Origin: UBA7672 sp034439955 | GTDB taxonomy: Bacteria; Pseudomonadota; Alphaproteobacteria; Caulobacterales; Hyphomonadaceae | Reading direction: 5' to 3' | Length of the DNA: 41,589 bases | NCBI GenBank assembly: GCA_034439955.1 | Contig: JAWXBJ010000195.1 | Coordinates: forward strand, 1-41,589 | In this document: positions 1 to 6,897 of the stretch, one piece after another | Position numbering within the stretch: position 1 is the stretch's first letter | Layout of the letters: each line of letters begins with the position of its first letter | Program-made: the position numbers and the translations under genes | Notes under the pieces: model-generated | The model's input: only the letters and a program-made list of their open reading frames with translations | What the model was told of the DNA's origin: nothing | The model's database searches: none

Positions 1-1649
1 CGACCCTCGCAGCTTGCGGCGGCGGCGGCGGCGGCTCGAGCAATCCCGCAGGCGGAGAGCCAGCCCGCGCGCCAGTGATCTCGTCATTCGGCGCTTCATC
101 GACCACGATTACAGCTGGCCAATCGGTGGTGCTGAGCTGGCAGGTGGCGGGCGCAGACACTTTGACCCTCGACAATGGCGTGGGCACCGTCACGGGAAAC
201 TCGGTCACGGTGACACCCGCGGTCAGTGCCCTCTACACGCTTACCGCTCGGAACTCCGTCGGAACCGCGACCGCATCGGTTCCTGTCACGGTGTCCGCCG
301 CACCCTCTGCGCTAAGCGATCCCAATGCGCCGTTTGCCGTGTCCTACAGAGGCAGTGACCTCGATACGGCGTCGCGGCAGCCCCTCGGCGGCACCGAGTT
401 TCGGATTTTGGTCAGCCACAAGGGGCGACTGTACGGCGGCTTGGACAGTTTCCGCGAAAGTCCTCCAGCCGGTGTCGCAAGGGGGGCGGCGCGGATCGTC
501 GTCAAGGAGACGGCGGCCTCTCCCTGGCGCATTGATCGCACCTTCGATCAGCCGCTGCCGCCGGGTGCCCCCCGGCAACCCGGCCGCCCTGCCATTCGAC
601 ACGAAGGCGTCACGGCGCTCGCATCCGTGATGTTTCGCAACGACGGGTCCGGACAGCCGCTCGACCAGCCGGTCACGCTCCTGGTCGCCGGCATGCGGGA
701 CTTCCTGTCCGGCCTCAGCGTCTATGTACGCGACGATGCGAATGGCACCTGGTCGGAGAACGTGGTCGAGCGTCTGGCGACCTCGGAGTCCACGGTCCGA
801 TCTCTGGGTGCTCACCGAGACAAGGTCACCGGCGCGGACCTTCTCCTCGTGGGCGGCAATCCAGGGGGTGTCTATTCGGCGACTTATGATCGCGCCAGGG
901 GTCTGACGTTCCGGGTACCCGCAGAGATCCCTTACAGCCCCGCCAGCCAGAACGAGTCCGTGCGGCCGATGGCGTTCGCGGTTTGCGCGGGTGATGCCTT
1001 CGTCGCCCAGGCTCCATTCATCTATCGCAGGATCGACGGTTCGAACCCCCGCTGGGAAGCCGTTGTTGACTACAGTTCTCAGTTCACGCCGATCCTGAAC
1101 GGACCGAGTGGTTTGCGGGGTCTGACCTGCGTCGAACGCCCGGGCGGTGCTGGCCCCAGCCTCATCGCGGGCTTTGAAGGCATCGGGCAGGTCTTTCGGA
1201 TCGATCGGGTCGGGACGGGCTGGCAGGTTGCGAGCCCACCGGAATATGACGTCAACCGGGCGCTGAGTTTACTGGTGGGACAGACCGTCGACTACACCGT
1301 CATCGCCAACAACACGTTCACGCCACTCGTGGACCCGGATACGGGACAGACTGTTCATCTGATGACGGTTCAGACCCGGCCCGCCCTGAGCGACGACGCC
1401 TGGTACACGATCCGCTCGGCGAATGGGGCTCATGTCCTCAGGACCATCCGATCGACCGCGTTCATGCCTGGCCTTTCGCTGCGCAGCACCCGTTCGGCGA
1501 TCTTGTCCCCGTTCCCGGAAGAAAACGGCCGCGTCGTCTACATCGCGGGCTATGATGTCGTCGACGACCCAAGTTACAACACCGCCTATGTGTTGAGGGC
1601 CGGAATTCGAACGGTCCTCGGGACCGCATCGAACCCGCTGAGCCAGTAG
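1..1649 (+). CDS. Ig-like-domain lipoprotein, 5' end cut by window
   Basis: The reading frame is open from the first bases: codons 3-17 read T-L-A-A-C and are followed by a run of glycines. That is a lipobox (LAAC) plus a flexible Gly linker, so the start codon and signal peptide lie just left of the window. After the linker comes an Ig-like fold of about 75 residues (roughly bases 80-300) of the kind with 'TAGQSVVLSW' and 'YTLTARNSVGTA' strands, common in bacterial surface lipoproteins. The remaining ~440 residues show no motif I recognise; phrases such as 'GGNPGGVYSATYD' could fit a beta-propeller-like fold, which is a guess. It is probably anchored in the outer membrane or exported. An internal ATG at base 75 would skip the lipobox and is not the real start. 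Function unknown. Confidence 0.8.
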   Translation, partial: TLAACGGGGGGSSNPAGGEPARAPVISSFGASSTTITAGQSVVLSWQVAGADTLTLDNGVGTVTGNSVTVTPAVSALYTLTARNSVGTATASVPVTVSAAPSALSDPNAPFAVSYRGSDLDTASRQPLGGTEFRILVSHKGRLYGGLDSFRESPPAGVARGAARIVVKETAASPWRIDRTFDQPLPPGAPRQPGRPAIRHEGVTALASVMFRNDGSGQPLDQPVTLLVAGMRDFLSGLSVYVRDDANGTWSENVVERLATSESTVRSLGAHRDKVTGADLLLVGGNPGGVYSATYDRARGLTFRVPAEIPYSPASQNESVRPMAFAVCAGDAFVAQAPFIYRRIDGSNPRWEAVVDYSSQFTPILNGPSGLRGLTCVERPGGAGPSLIAGFEGIGQVFRIDRVGTGWQVASPPEYDVNRALSLLVGQTVDYTVIANNTFTPLVDPDTGQTVHLMTVQTRPALSDDAWYTIRSANGAHVLRTIRSTAFMPGLSLRSTRSAILSPFPEENGRVVYIAGYDVVDDPSYNTAYVLRAGIRTVLGTASNPLSQ

Positions 1650-1788
1650 GTGTGATTGACCTTGAAATTGCCCCTGTTGGATTACACGTCGTTACAACTC
1701 GATGGGTCGCTGTAATACCCCTGGGTCGTAGATCGGTTAAGACGTTCAGGTCGGCGTTTCTGTGCTGATGTTTGAAGGAACCTCTTCA

Positions 1789-2298
1789 ATGATCTCCCTT
1801 TCCAATCACCTGACCCACGCCGCGATCGCTGTTGGGGCGCTGGCCTGCGTTTCTCTCGTGGCGGCGGACACGGCCGACGCTCAATCGCGCAGCCGGTCAC
1901 GATCCGTGACGGTCCAGGGTCCCCAACGCGGCGGCACCTTTCAGAGCGACGTCGTTCGCGGGCCCGGCTCGGCGTCTGTCGACCGAACCTTTACGGCAAA
2001 CAGCGGACGGACACTCTCGTCGTCCCGATCGCGTCAGACCGTGGCCACCGACGACGGCTTCGCCACCACCGCGACCCGAACCGAGCCGCGCGGCGGCGTC
2101 CAGGACTATTCGCGCGAAACCGCCGTCACCGACGATAGCCGGTCGCGATCGGCGAGCCTTCAGACGTCGTCGGGTCGCGGATACCAGACCGAGGTCGATG
2201 TCAGCAGGACCGAGACCGGACGGACCGTGGATCGCAGCCTGACCACCAATGGCGGCCGTTCGGTCTCCACGAGCTCGGTCTACACAAGGCCCGAATGA
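1789..2298 (+). CDS. Small exported Ser/Arg/Thr-rich repeat protein
   Basis: This encodes 169 residues. The ATG at 1789 is preferred because GAAGGAA (1774-1780) lies 8 bases upstream and the protein then begins with a good Sec signal peptide ending near 'TADA|QSRS'. Upstream GTG 1762 and ATG 1768 would only add a poorly supported N-terminus. The mature part is low complexity, with SRSRS, DRTFTANSGR and DRSLTTNGGR type units. The last two look like copies of a ~20-residue repeat (about residues 65-85 and 147-165). No cysteines or catalytic motifs are visible. It may be a periplasmic or surface protein of unknown role. It stands alone between the lipoprotein gene and the EF-hand gene and is followed by a hairpin at 2306-2343. 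Confidence 0.7.
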   Translation: MISLSNHLTHAAIAVGALACVSLVAADTADAQSRSRSRSVTVQGPQRGGTFQSDVVRGPGSASVDRTFTANSGRTLSSSRSRQTVATDDGFATTATRTEPRGGVQDYSRETAVTDDSRSRSASLQTSSGRGYQTEVDVSRTETGRTVDRSLTTNGGRSVSTSSVYTRPE

Positions 2299-2305
2299 GC
2301 GAGGT

Positions 2306-2343
2306 CGGGCATTTCGACCGCCGCTTTCCGGCTCAAATGCCCG
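2306..2343 (+). terminator. Hairpin after the repeat-protein gene
   Basis: CGGGCATTT (2306-2314) and AAATGCCCG (2335-2343) form a perfect 9-bp stem. The 20-base loop contains a smaller GCCG/CGGC stem. It starts 8 bases after the TGA of the upstream gene. There is no T tract, so it is terminator-like rather than a textbook intrinsic terminator. Confidence 0.5.
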
Positions 2344-2364
2344 GCACTGGCGGACGGCGGCGGT

Positions 2365-2679
2365 TCATACTTTCAACCCAGCAGGTAGCTCTATGAAAAC
2401 TCTCCTTCTCGTCGCCGTCTTGCTCGTCTCGGCGCAATCCGCTGTCGCACAGAACCGGGGGGCTATGGCGCGTGCGGATACCAACGGGGACCAGGCCATT
2501 TCCCTGGAGGAGTTCCAGACGGCCAGGACGGCGCAGTTCTCCCGCGCCTGCATCAATGATGCGTTCGCGGCGCGCGCCTCTTCAGGGTTGGTTCCGATGC
2601 CGCCGGCGCCGATCATCGGTATTGGAAGCACGCATGCAGTCAGCGTGAGCGTCGTCAGTCCTGTCGCGAGCAATTTCAT
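2365..2679 (-). CDS. Lipoprotein-like ORF, apparently truncated, antisense to the EF-hand gene
   Basis: On the minus strand an ATG at 2679 is preceded by a GAGGGA ribosome site 8 bases away and, just beyond it, a TATAAT hexamer. The product starts MKLLATGLTTLTLTAC, a signal peptide with a good lipobox (LTAC), and continues 'VLPIPMIGAGGIGTNPEEAR' up to about residue 45 (base ~2547). After that it is the antisense of the EF-hand protein and looks meaningless. Two convergent genes therefore seem to have lost their 3' ends at the same point. No family is recognised. Whether any product is made is unknown; the start signals look intact. Confidence 0.4.
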   Translation of the reverse strand: MKLLATGLTTLTLTACVLPIPMIGAGGIGTNPEEARAANASLMQARENCAVLAVWNSSREMAWSPLVSARAIAPRFCATADCAETSKTATRRRVFIELPAGLKV

Positions 2680-2707
2680 GAGAGCATCCCTCGATTATAC
2701 ATTGTGA
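2393..2707 (+). CDS. EF-hand protein, apparently truncated
   Basis: The ATG at 2393 opens a Sec signal peptide (MKTLLLVAVLL, cleavage near 'AVA|QNRG'). One canonical EF-hand loop follows at residues 29-40 (DTNGDQAISLEE), with Asp, Asn, Asp and the final Glu in the calcium positions. Exported EF-hand proteins of this type normally continue into a second loop. Here, after 'TARTAQFSR' (residue 51, base ~2545), the sequence stops looking like the family. The remaining ~53 residues are the antisense of a lipoprotein-like N-terminus encoded on the other strand. I read this as a gene that lost its 3' end, with the reading frame running on by chance to 2707. It may still be expressed as a short calcium-binding peptide. 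Confidence 0.55.
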   Translation: MKTLLLVAVLLVSAQSAVAQNRGAMARADTNGDQAISLEEFQTARTAQFSRACINDAFAARASSGLVPMPPAPIIGIGSTHAVSVSVVSPVASNFMRASLDYTL

Positions 2708-3209
2708 CGACCGTCTACCTGCATCGTCCACGTAGCAAGGGGCGGTCAGGGGGAACAGAAAACCTAACTCAGCAACACAGAATCTCCTGCACTGAGCGGC
2801 TCCAGATTTGCCATAGGTCCTATTCCTTGAGAGGCCCGGTTCATCGAGCCCCCGCTCCAGAAGACCGTTCCTCAAACAACTTCTGGGAAGACTATGCCGT
2901 GCGCTGGTCTGGCTCCCACCCATAGTTGCACCACCCGTTGGGGCCAGGAGGTTACCAGCGTCGCCTTAATGGCGATTTTCTGCCTGTCGAGCGTGGCGGT
3001 CGAAGGGCAGGTTTTGGCGGAAGCAGTCGGTCCGGATTTGAAACTGAGACACTAGCCGGCAGCCCTTTCCCATGGCGCGCGTGCTTCCTACGTGTTAAAA
3101 TGGTCACCGATACAGTCATCCGAGGAAAGACGCCCTGCCCACCCTTCAGAGCACACGACCCGGCAAGAGCACCAACGGTTCCACCGCTCTTGCGTCTCCG
3201 GATCCGGCC
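2708..3209. other. About 500 bases without a convincing gene
   Basis: The longer frames here (2704-2925, 2926-3225 on plus, 2582-2923 on minus) encode proteins without domain, signal or codon pattern and are best read as noise. An AGGAGGT at 2946-2952 is not followed by a start codon at a useful distance. A 53-codon frame is listed separately (2894-3055). The last ~75 bases (3135-3209) read as a plausible in-frame extension of rsfS. No tRNA fold or T-tract terminator was seen. Confidence 0.5.
2894..3055 (+). CDS. Weak candidate short ORF (53 aa) or gene remnant
   Basis: ATG at 2894 with GGGAAG 5 bases upstream opens 53 codons ending at TAG 3053-3055. Residues ~22-42 (VTSVALMAIFCLSSVAVEG) look like a signal peptide core that begins too far from the start, as if this were the decayed N-terminus of an exported protein. 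No homology is recognised. It may be a chance frame. Confidence 0.15.
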   Translation: MPCAGLAPTHSCTTRWGQEVTSVALMAIFCLSSVAVEGQVLAEAVGPDLKLRH

Positions 3210-3587
3210 ATGCTGGCAAAGCTGATCGCCGCCCAGCTCGAAGACGACAAGGCGGAAAACATACTTGAAATCAACCTGATAGGTAAATCGTCCATCGCCG
3301 ACGCGATGGTCATCGCCTCCGGCCGCTCCGCGCGTCACGTCTCGGCGCTCGCCGACCATGTCGAGCGCCGGCTGAAGGACGCCGGAGCTTCTCGGGTGCG
3401 TGTCGAGGGCCTGCCCAACGCTGACTGGGTGCTGATCGACGCCGGCGACGTGATCGTCCACATCTTCCGACCCGAAGTGCGCGACTTCTACAATCTCGAG
3501 CGCATCTGGTCGTCTGACGCGGGCGGCCACGCCACGCCTCAGCCAGAACCTGGCGCGAACGATCCCGGCGCGCCCTCGGCCGACTGA
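3210..3587 (+). CDS. rsfS: Ribosomal silencing factor RsfS
   Basis: RsfS (Iojap family) binds ribosomal protein uL14 and blocks subunit joining during starvation. The core is clear: 'DDKAENI', 'GKSSIADAMVIASGRSARHV', 'DWVLIDAGDVIVHIFRPEVRDFYNLERIW'. The 125-residue length is normal, with a Pro-rich tail. The start is uncertain. ATG 3210 has no good ribosome site, while the same frame continues upstream with reasonable coding sequence to a CTG at 3135 that has AGGAAAG (3123-3129) 5 bases before it. No ATG, GTG or TTG exists in that extension. The gene heads the rsfS-rlmH-envC-ctpA run; rlmH follows after 9 bases. Confidence 0.93.
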   Translation: MLAKLIAAQLEDDKAENILEINLIGKSSIADAMVIASGRSARHVSALADHVERRLKDAGASRVRVEGLPNADWVLIDAGDVIVHIFRPEVRDFYNLERIWSSDAGGHATPQPEPGANDPGAPSAD

Positions 3588-3596
3588 TCCGGCGCG

Positions 3597-4055
3597 TTGC
3601 GCATCCGCATCCTCTGCGTCGGCAAGCTCAAGGACGGGCCTGAGCGCGTCCTCCTGGACGACTATCTTTCCCGCGCCCGCAAGACCGGACAACCGCTCGG
3701 TTATCGCAGCATCGACGAGATCGAGGTCGAGGCTGGCGGCGGGATCGAAAGAGAGGGCGCCCGCCTCCGCGTGCGCGCCGCCGATGCAATCCTGATCCGC
3801 CTCGACGAACGCGGCGAGGCCTGGCCCTCCCCCGACCTGTCAAAACGGCTAGCCCGCTGGCGCGACGCCGGCGAGGGCGTCGATTTCGTCATCGGCGGCG
3901 CCGACGGCCTGTCGGCGGAGGTCGGCGCCGGGGCCCGCCACACGCTCGGCTTCGGCGCGCAAACCTGGCCGCACCGCCTCGTCCGCGTGATGCTTGCCGA
4001 ACAGATCTACCGCGCCCTTTCGATCGAGGCCGGATCGCCCTACCACCGGGAATAG
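3597..4055 (+). CDS. rlmH: 23S rRNA (pseudouridine-1915 N3)-methyltransferase RlmH, TTG start
   Basis: RlmH is a SPOUT methyltransferase that uses SAM to methylate pseudouridine 1915 in helix 69 of 23S rRNA. The 152 residues show the family hallmarks: an N-terminal 'RIRILCVGKLK', a central 'FVIGGADGLS' glycine loop of the trefoil knot, and a C-terminal 'HRLVRVMLAEQIYRALSI...SPYHR' that forms the SAM/ribosome-binding end. The start must be the TTG at 3597: the conserved 'RIRIL' begins immediately after it, and no ATG or GTG fits. It lies 9 bases after rsfS and 1 base before the next gene, so one transcript is likely. Confidence 0.96.
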   Translation: MRIRILCVGKLKDGPERVLLDDYLSRARKTGQPLGYRSIDEIEVEAGGGIEREGARLRVRAADAILIRLDERGEAWPSPDLSKRLARWRDAGEGVDFVIGGADGLSAEVGAGARHTLGFGAQTWPHRLVRVMLAEQIYRALSIEAGSPYHRE

Positions 4056-4056
4056 G

Positions 4057-5385
4057 ATGCAAAGCCGGCCGCCCTCTCCACGCCTTGTCATAGCGGGCGA
4101 AAGCGTGAGGCGCCGGGGACCCTTGACGCGTTCGGCAGAAGCGCGATTGGACGCGCGATGGCTCCGGGCTCTCCCCTTGGCTGCGGCCGGGATAACGGCC
4201 CTGGCCCTTGCTCTGGCCGGATTTTCCGCCGCCGCGCAGTCCACGAAACCCGCCAAGCCGCCCGACACCTACACGCAGGATGATCTCAGGCGCGTCGAGA
4301 CCGCGCGCGATGCGGCTCTCAAACGCCTGCAGGCGCTTGAGAAAGCAAGCTCCCGCGCCGAGCGCCAGGCCTCCGCCATCGATGCCGACCTCATCGCCGC
4401 CGCCGCCGACAGCCGCAGGCGCGAGGTGTCGGCGGCGACCGCCGAGAGCCGTCTCATCGACCTCGATCAGCAGGCGGCCGAGGCGCGCGACCGGCTGATA
4501 CAGGACGAAGCCTCGCTCGACGACCTTCTAGCCGCCTTGATGACCTTCGGGTCGCGCCGACCCCCCGCTTTGGCTGCTTCTCCCGACGACGCCGCCTCGG
4601 CGATCCGCGCCGCCATCCTGATGGGAGAGGCCGCCCCGGCGCTCTCCGCCCGCGCCCGCGCTCTCGCTGGCAGGATTGAAACGCTGGAGGGGCTGCTCGC
4701 CAGCGCCCGCCGCGAGCGCGAGACCCTGAACGGCTCCCAGCAGGCGCTCGCCGCCCGCGCCGTCGAGATTTCCGCGCTCGCCTCGGAAAAGCGCCTCTCA
4801 CGCAGCGCCCTGTCAGCCGAAACCGCCGCTCTCAGGGCCGAAACCGCACGTCTGGTCGCCGAGGCCGATACCCTGCGCGACCTGCTGGCCTCCCTGGCGG
4901 CGGCGGCGCCCGCGCGACCCGGCGTCAAGGCCGCGCCTCGCGGAATGCCCGCTCGACGCCCCCCGCAACTCCCCTCCGCCAGCCGAGCGGCGCCCGCTCC
5001 AGCTGCGGCAATCGCGCCCCTCACCCCGGCCATCGGCGACATCGTCCGCCGCTTCGGCGAGAGCGCCGGCGGCGTCGCCAGCGCCGGCCAGACTCTCCGC
5101 ACCCGCGCCGGGGCTCAGGTGGTTTCGCCCATGGACGCGCGCGTCGAATACGCAGGCGTGTTCCGAAGTTACGGACAGATGTTGATTCTCGATGTGGGAG
5201 GGGACATGCTTGTGATAATGTCGGGTCTCGGCGACCTTTACCCCGAACCAGGGCAGTGGGTTTTGTCGGGCGAACCGGTTGGTCGCATGTCCGGCCAGAA
5301 ATCGCCGTCTCCGGAGCTATATCTGGAGGTAAGGCGCAAGGGTCAGCCGGTTGACCCGGGCAAATGGCTGGGTCGCGGCGCTTGA
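4057..5385 (+). CDS. EnvC-like murein hydrolase activator (degenerate M23/LytM)
   Basis: This 442-residue protein has a membrane/signal segment at about residues 33-55 ('LPLAAAGITALALALAG'), a long Ala/Arg-rich coiled coil (~70-310), a Pro/Ala-rich linker, and a C-terminal LytM domain (~335-442) ending 'LYLEVRRKGQPVDPGKWLG'. The zinc-binding His residues of active M23 peptidases are missing: 'DMLVIMSGL' stands where an HxH region would be. That is the signature of EnvC/NlpD-type activators, which switch on cell-wall amidases at division rather than cutting peptidoglycan. The ATG at 4057 follows the rlmH stop by 1 base. A GTG at 4105 would give a shorter N-region and is a reasonable alternative. 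Confidence 0.88.
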   Translation: MQSRPPSPRLVIAGESVRRRGPLTRSAEARLDARWLRALPLAAAGITALALALAGFSAAAQSTKPAKPPDTYTQDDLRRVETARDAALKRLQALEKASSRAERQASAIDADLIAAAADSRRREVSAATAESRLIDLDQQAAEARDRLIQDEASLDDLLAALMTFGSRRPPALAASPDDAASAIRAAILMGEAAPALSARARALAGRIETLEGLLASARRERETLNGSQQALAARAVEISALASEKRLSRSALSAETAALRAETARLVAEADTLRDLLASLAAAAPARPGVKAAPRGMPARRPPQLPSASRAAPAPAAAIAPLTPAIGDIVRRFGESAGGVASAGQTLRTRAGAQVVSPMDARVEYAGVFRSYGQMLILDVGGDMLVIMSGLGDLYPEPGQWVLSGEPVGRMSGQKSPSPELYLEVRRKGQPVDPGKWLGRGA

Positions 5386-5442
5386 CGCGCGGTGTCCCTG
5401 GTGCGGCGCAGCGAGCCGCTTGGATTTGAGGAGCGTTAACGC

Positions 5443-6795
5443 ATGCGCAAATGGTTGTTGGCTCCCGTGCTTGGCGCCGGCCTGCTTGGCGGCGCCCTCG
5501 GCGTTTCGGCTTTCGCGGTCACGACCGGACAGGCCGAAAGCCGCGCGGAGACCTTCCGCCAGCTCGAACTCTTCGCAGAAATCCTCGCGCGCGTTCAGGC
5601 CGACTATGTCACCGAGATCGACGAGACTGCTTCGATCGAGGCCTCGATCGACGGCATGCTGGCCTCACTCGACCCGCATTCGTCCTATCTCAATCCCGAC
5701 GAGTTCCGCGACATGCAGGTCCAGACCAGCGGCGAGTATGGCGGCCTCGGCATCGAGGTCACCGCCCAGGACGGCTTCGTGAAAGTCGTGGCGCCGATGG
5801 ACGGAACGCCGGCTGCGCGCGCCGGCGTCAAGTCGGGCGATTACCTGACCGCCATCGACGGCGTGTCCATTGTCGGCCTCACGCTCAATGACGCGGTCAA
5901 GCAGATGCGCGGCGCGGTGGGCACAAACATCACCATCACCATCGTTCGCGACAATGTCGAACCTTTCGACGTAACGCTGAAACGCGAGAACATCCGCCCC
6001 GAAAGCGTCAGGCACCGCGCCGAGGGCGATGTCGGCTATGTCCGCATCTCGACCTTCAACGAGCGCACGGCCGAAGGCCTCGACCAGGCGCTCGCCGCCG
6101 TCCGCAAGGACGTGAAGGGCAATATGAAGGGCCTCGTGCTCGACCTTCGTGACAATCCGGGCGGCCTGCTCGATCAGTCGATCGAGGTGTCGTCTCGCTT
6201 CCTCAATGGCGGCGAGGTCGTCTCGACCCGGGGCCGCCGTCCCGAGGACATCGAACGCTACAATGCGCGCCGGGGCGACCGCTTCCCCAACATCCCCGTG
6301 GTCGTCCTGGTCAATAATGGCTCGGCTTCGGCTGCGGAAATCGTCGCCGGGGCCTTGCAGGATCGCGGCCGGGCCAAGGTTGTCGGCGTCACCACCTTCG
6401 GCAAGGGGTCGGTGCAGACGGTCATTCCGCTCGGACCCCAGAAGGGCGCGATGCGCCTCACCACCTCGCGCTACTACACGCCTTCGGGCCGCTCGATCCA
6501 GGGCTCCGGCATCGAACCCGATGTCGAGGTGGCGGCCGTTCGCCTGTCGGACGAGGACATCGCCGACCTGCAGAAACGTGTCGCGCGCTACAGCGAGTCG
6601 GCCCTGCCCAACGCGCTCGCCAATGAACAGGGCGTCGAGCGCAAGGCGCCGCATGTTCCGGCCAACATGCCGCCTGCCGACTACAAGGGCGAGGACTACC
6701 AGCTCGACAAGGCGCTTGAGCTGATCCGCTCAGGCAATGCAACGGTCTCCAAGACCATGGCCGCCGCCCCCGCGAAAGCGCCCGTGGCGAACTAG
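5443..6795 (+). CDS. ctpA: S41 carboxy-terminal processing protease CtpA
   Basis: This is a periplasmic serine protease of 450 residues. It has an N-terminal signal/anchor (RKWLLAPVLGAGLLGGALG), a PDZ domain (~100-185, 'YGGLGIEVT...GVKSGDYLTAIDG') and the S41 catalytic core. The Ser-Lys dyad is visible as Ser296 in 'GSASAAEI' and Lys321 in 'FGKGSVQ', 25 residues apart as in E. coli Prc. Such enzymes trim C-termini of envelope proteins and regulate peptidoglycan hydrolases, which fits the EnvC-like neighbour. TGAGGAG (5427-5433) gives strong initiation at ATG 5443. A hairpin follows the stop. In many related genomes the next gene is the polysaccharide deacetylase, here found 30 kb away. Confidence 0.95.
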   Translation: MRKWLLAPVLGAGLLGGALGVSAFAVTTGQAESRAETFRQLELFAEILARVQADYVTEIDETASIEASIDGMLASLDPHSSYLNPDEFRDMQVQTSGEYGGLGIEVTAQDGFVKVVAPMDGTPAARAGVKSGDYLTAIDGVSIVGLTLNDAVKQMRGAVGTNITITIVRDNVEPFDVTLKRENIRPESVRHRAEGDVGYVRISTFNERTAEGLDQALAAVRKDVKGNMKGLVLDLRDNPGGLLDQSIEVSSRFLNGGEVVSTRGRRPEDIERYNARRGDRFPNIPVVVLVNNGSASAAEIVAGALQDRGRAKVVGVTTFGKGSVQTVIPLGPQKGAMRLTTSRYYTPSGRSIQGSGIEPDVEVAAVRLSDEDIADLQKRVARYSESALPNALANEQGVERKAPHVPANMPPADYKGEDYQLDKALELIRSGNATVSKTMAAAPAKAPVAN

Positions 6796-6830
6796 GGCAA
6801 CCTGCGTCCAGGCGGACGCAAGGGTGCTCC
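6793..6830 (+). repeat. ctpA-end copy of a ~40-bp repeat flanking the 30-kb block
   Basis: Starting at the TAG stop of ctpA, the blocks TAG, GCAACCT, CGTCC, GGACGCA and TGCTCC occur in this order. The same five blocks follow the TAG stop of gspN at 36662-36703. The 4-base hairpin loop is AGGC here and its reverse complement GCCT there. The two copies bound the whole secretion-system block. Confidence 0.6.
6803..6820 (+). terminator. Hairpin after ctpA
   Basis: TGCGTCC (6803-6809) and GGACGCA (6814-6820) form a perfect 7-bp stem with loop AGGC, 8 bases after the stop codon. No T tract follows, so strength is uncertain. Confidence 0.5.
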
Positions 6831-6897
6831 CGCGTTTAGAGGGCCTTCGCACTCCACGAGTTAGCATCGCTCGCGATCTTCACCGGGCGAGACATTC

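Noticed and set aside
17..36. GGC trinucleotide run near the window start
   Set aside because: Explained as Gly codons of the linker after the lipobox cysteine, not an independent repeat.
2926..3225. 99-codon plus-strand ORF before rsfS
   Set aside because: Overlaps the rsfS start region in another frame and shows no coding pattern.
5433..5442. 10-bp palindrome GCGTTAACGC just before the ctpA start
   Set aside because: Short, within the spacer between ribosome site and ATG; no independent sign of function.
5665..6654. 329-codon minus-strand ORF opposite ctpA
   Set aside because: Shadow of ctpA; no ribosome site or motif.
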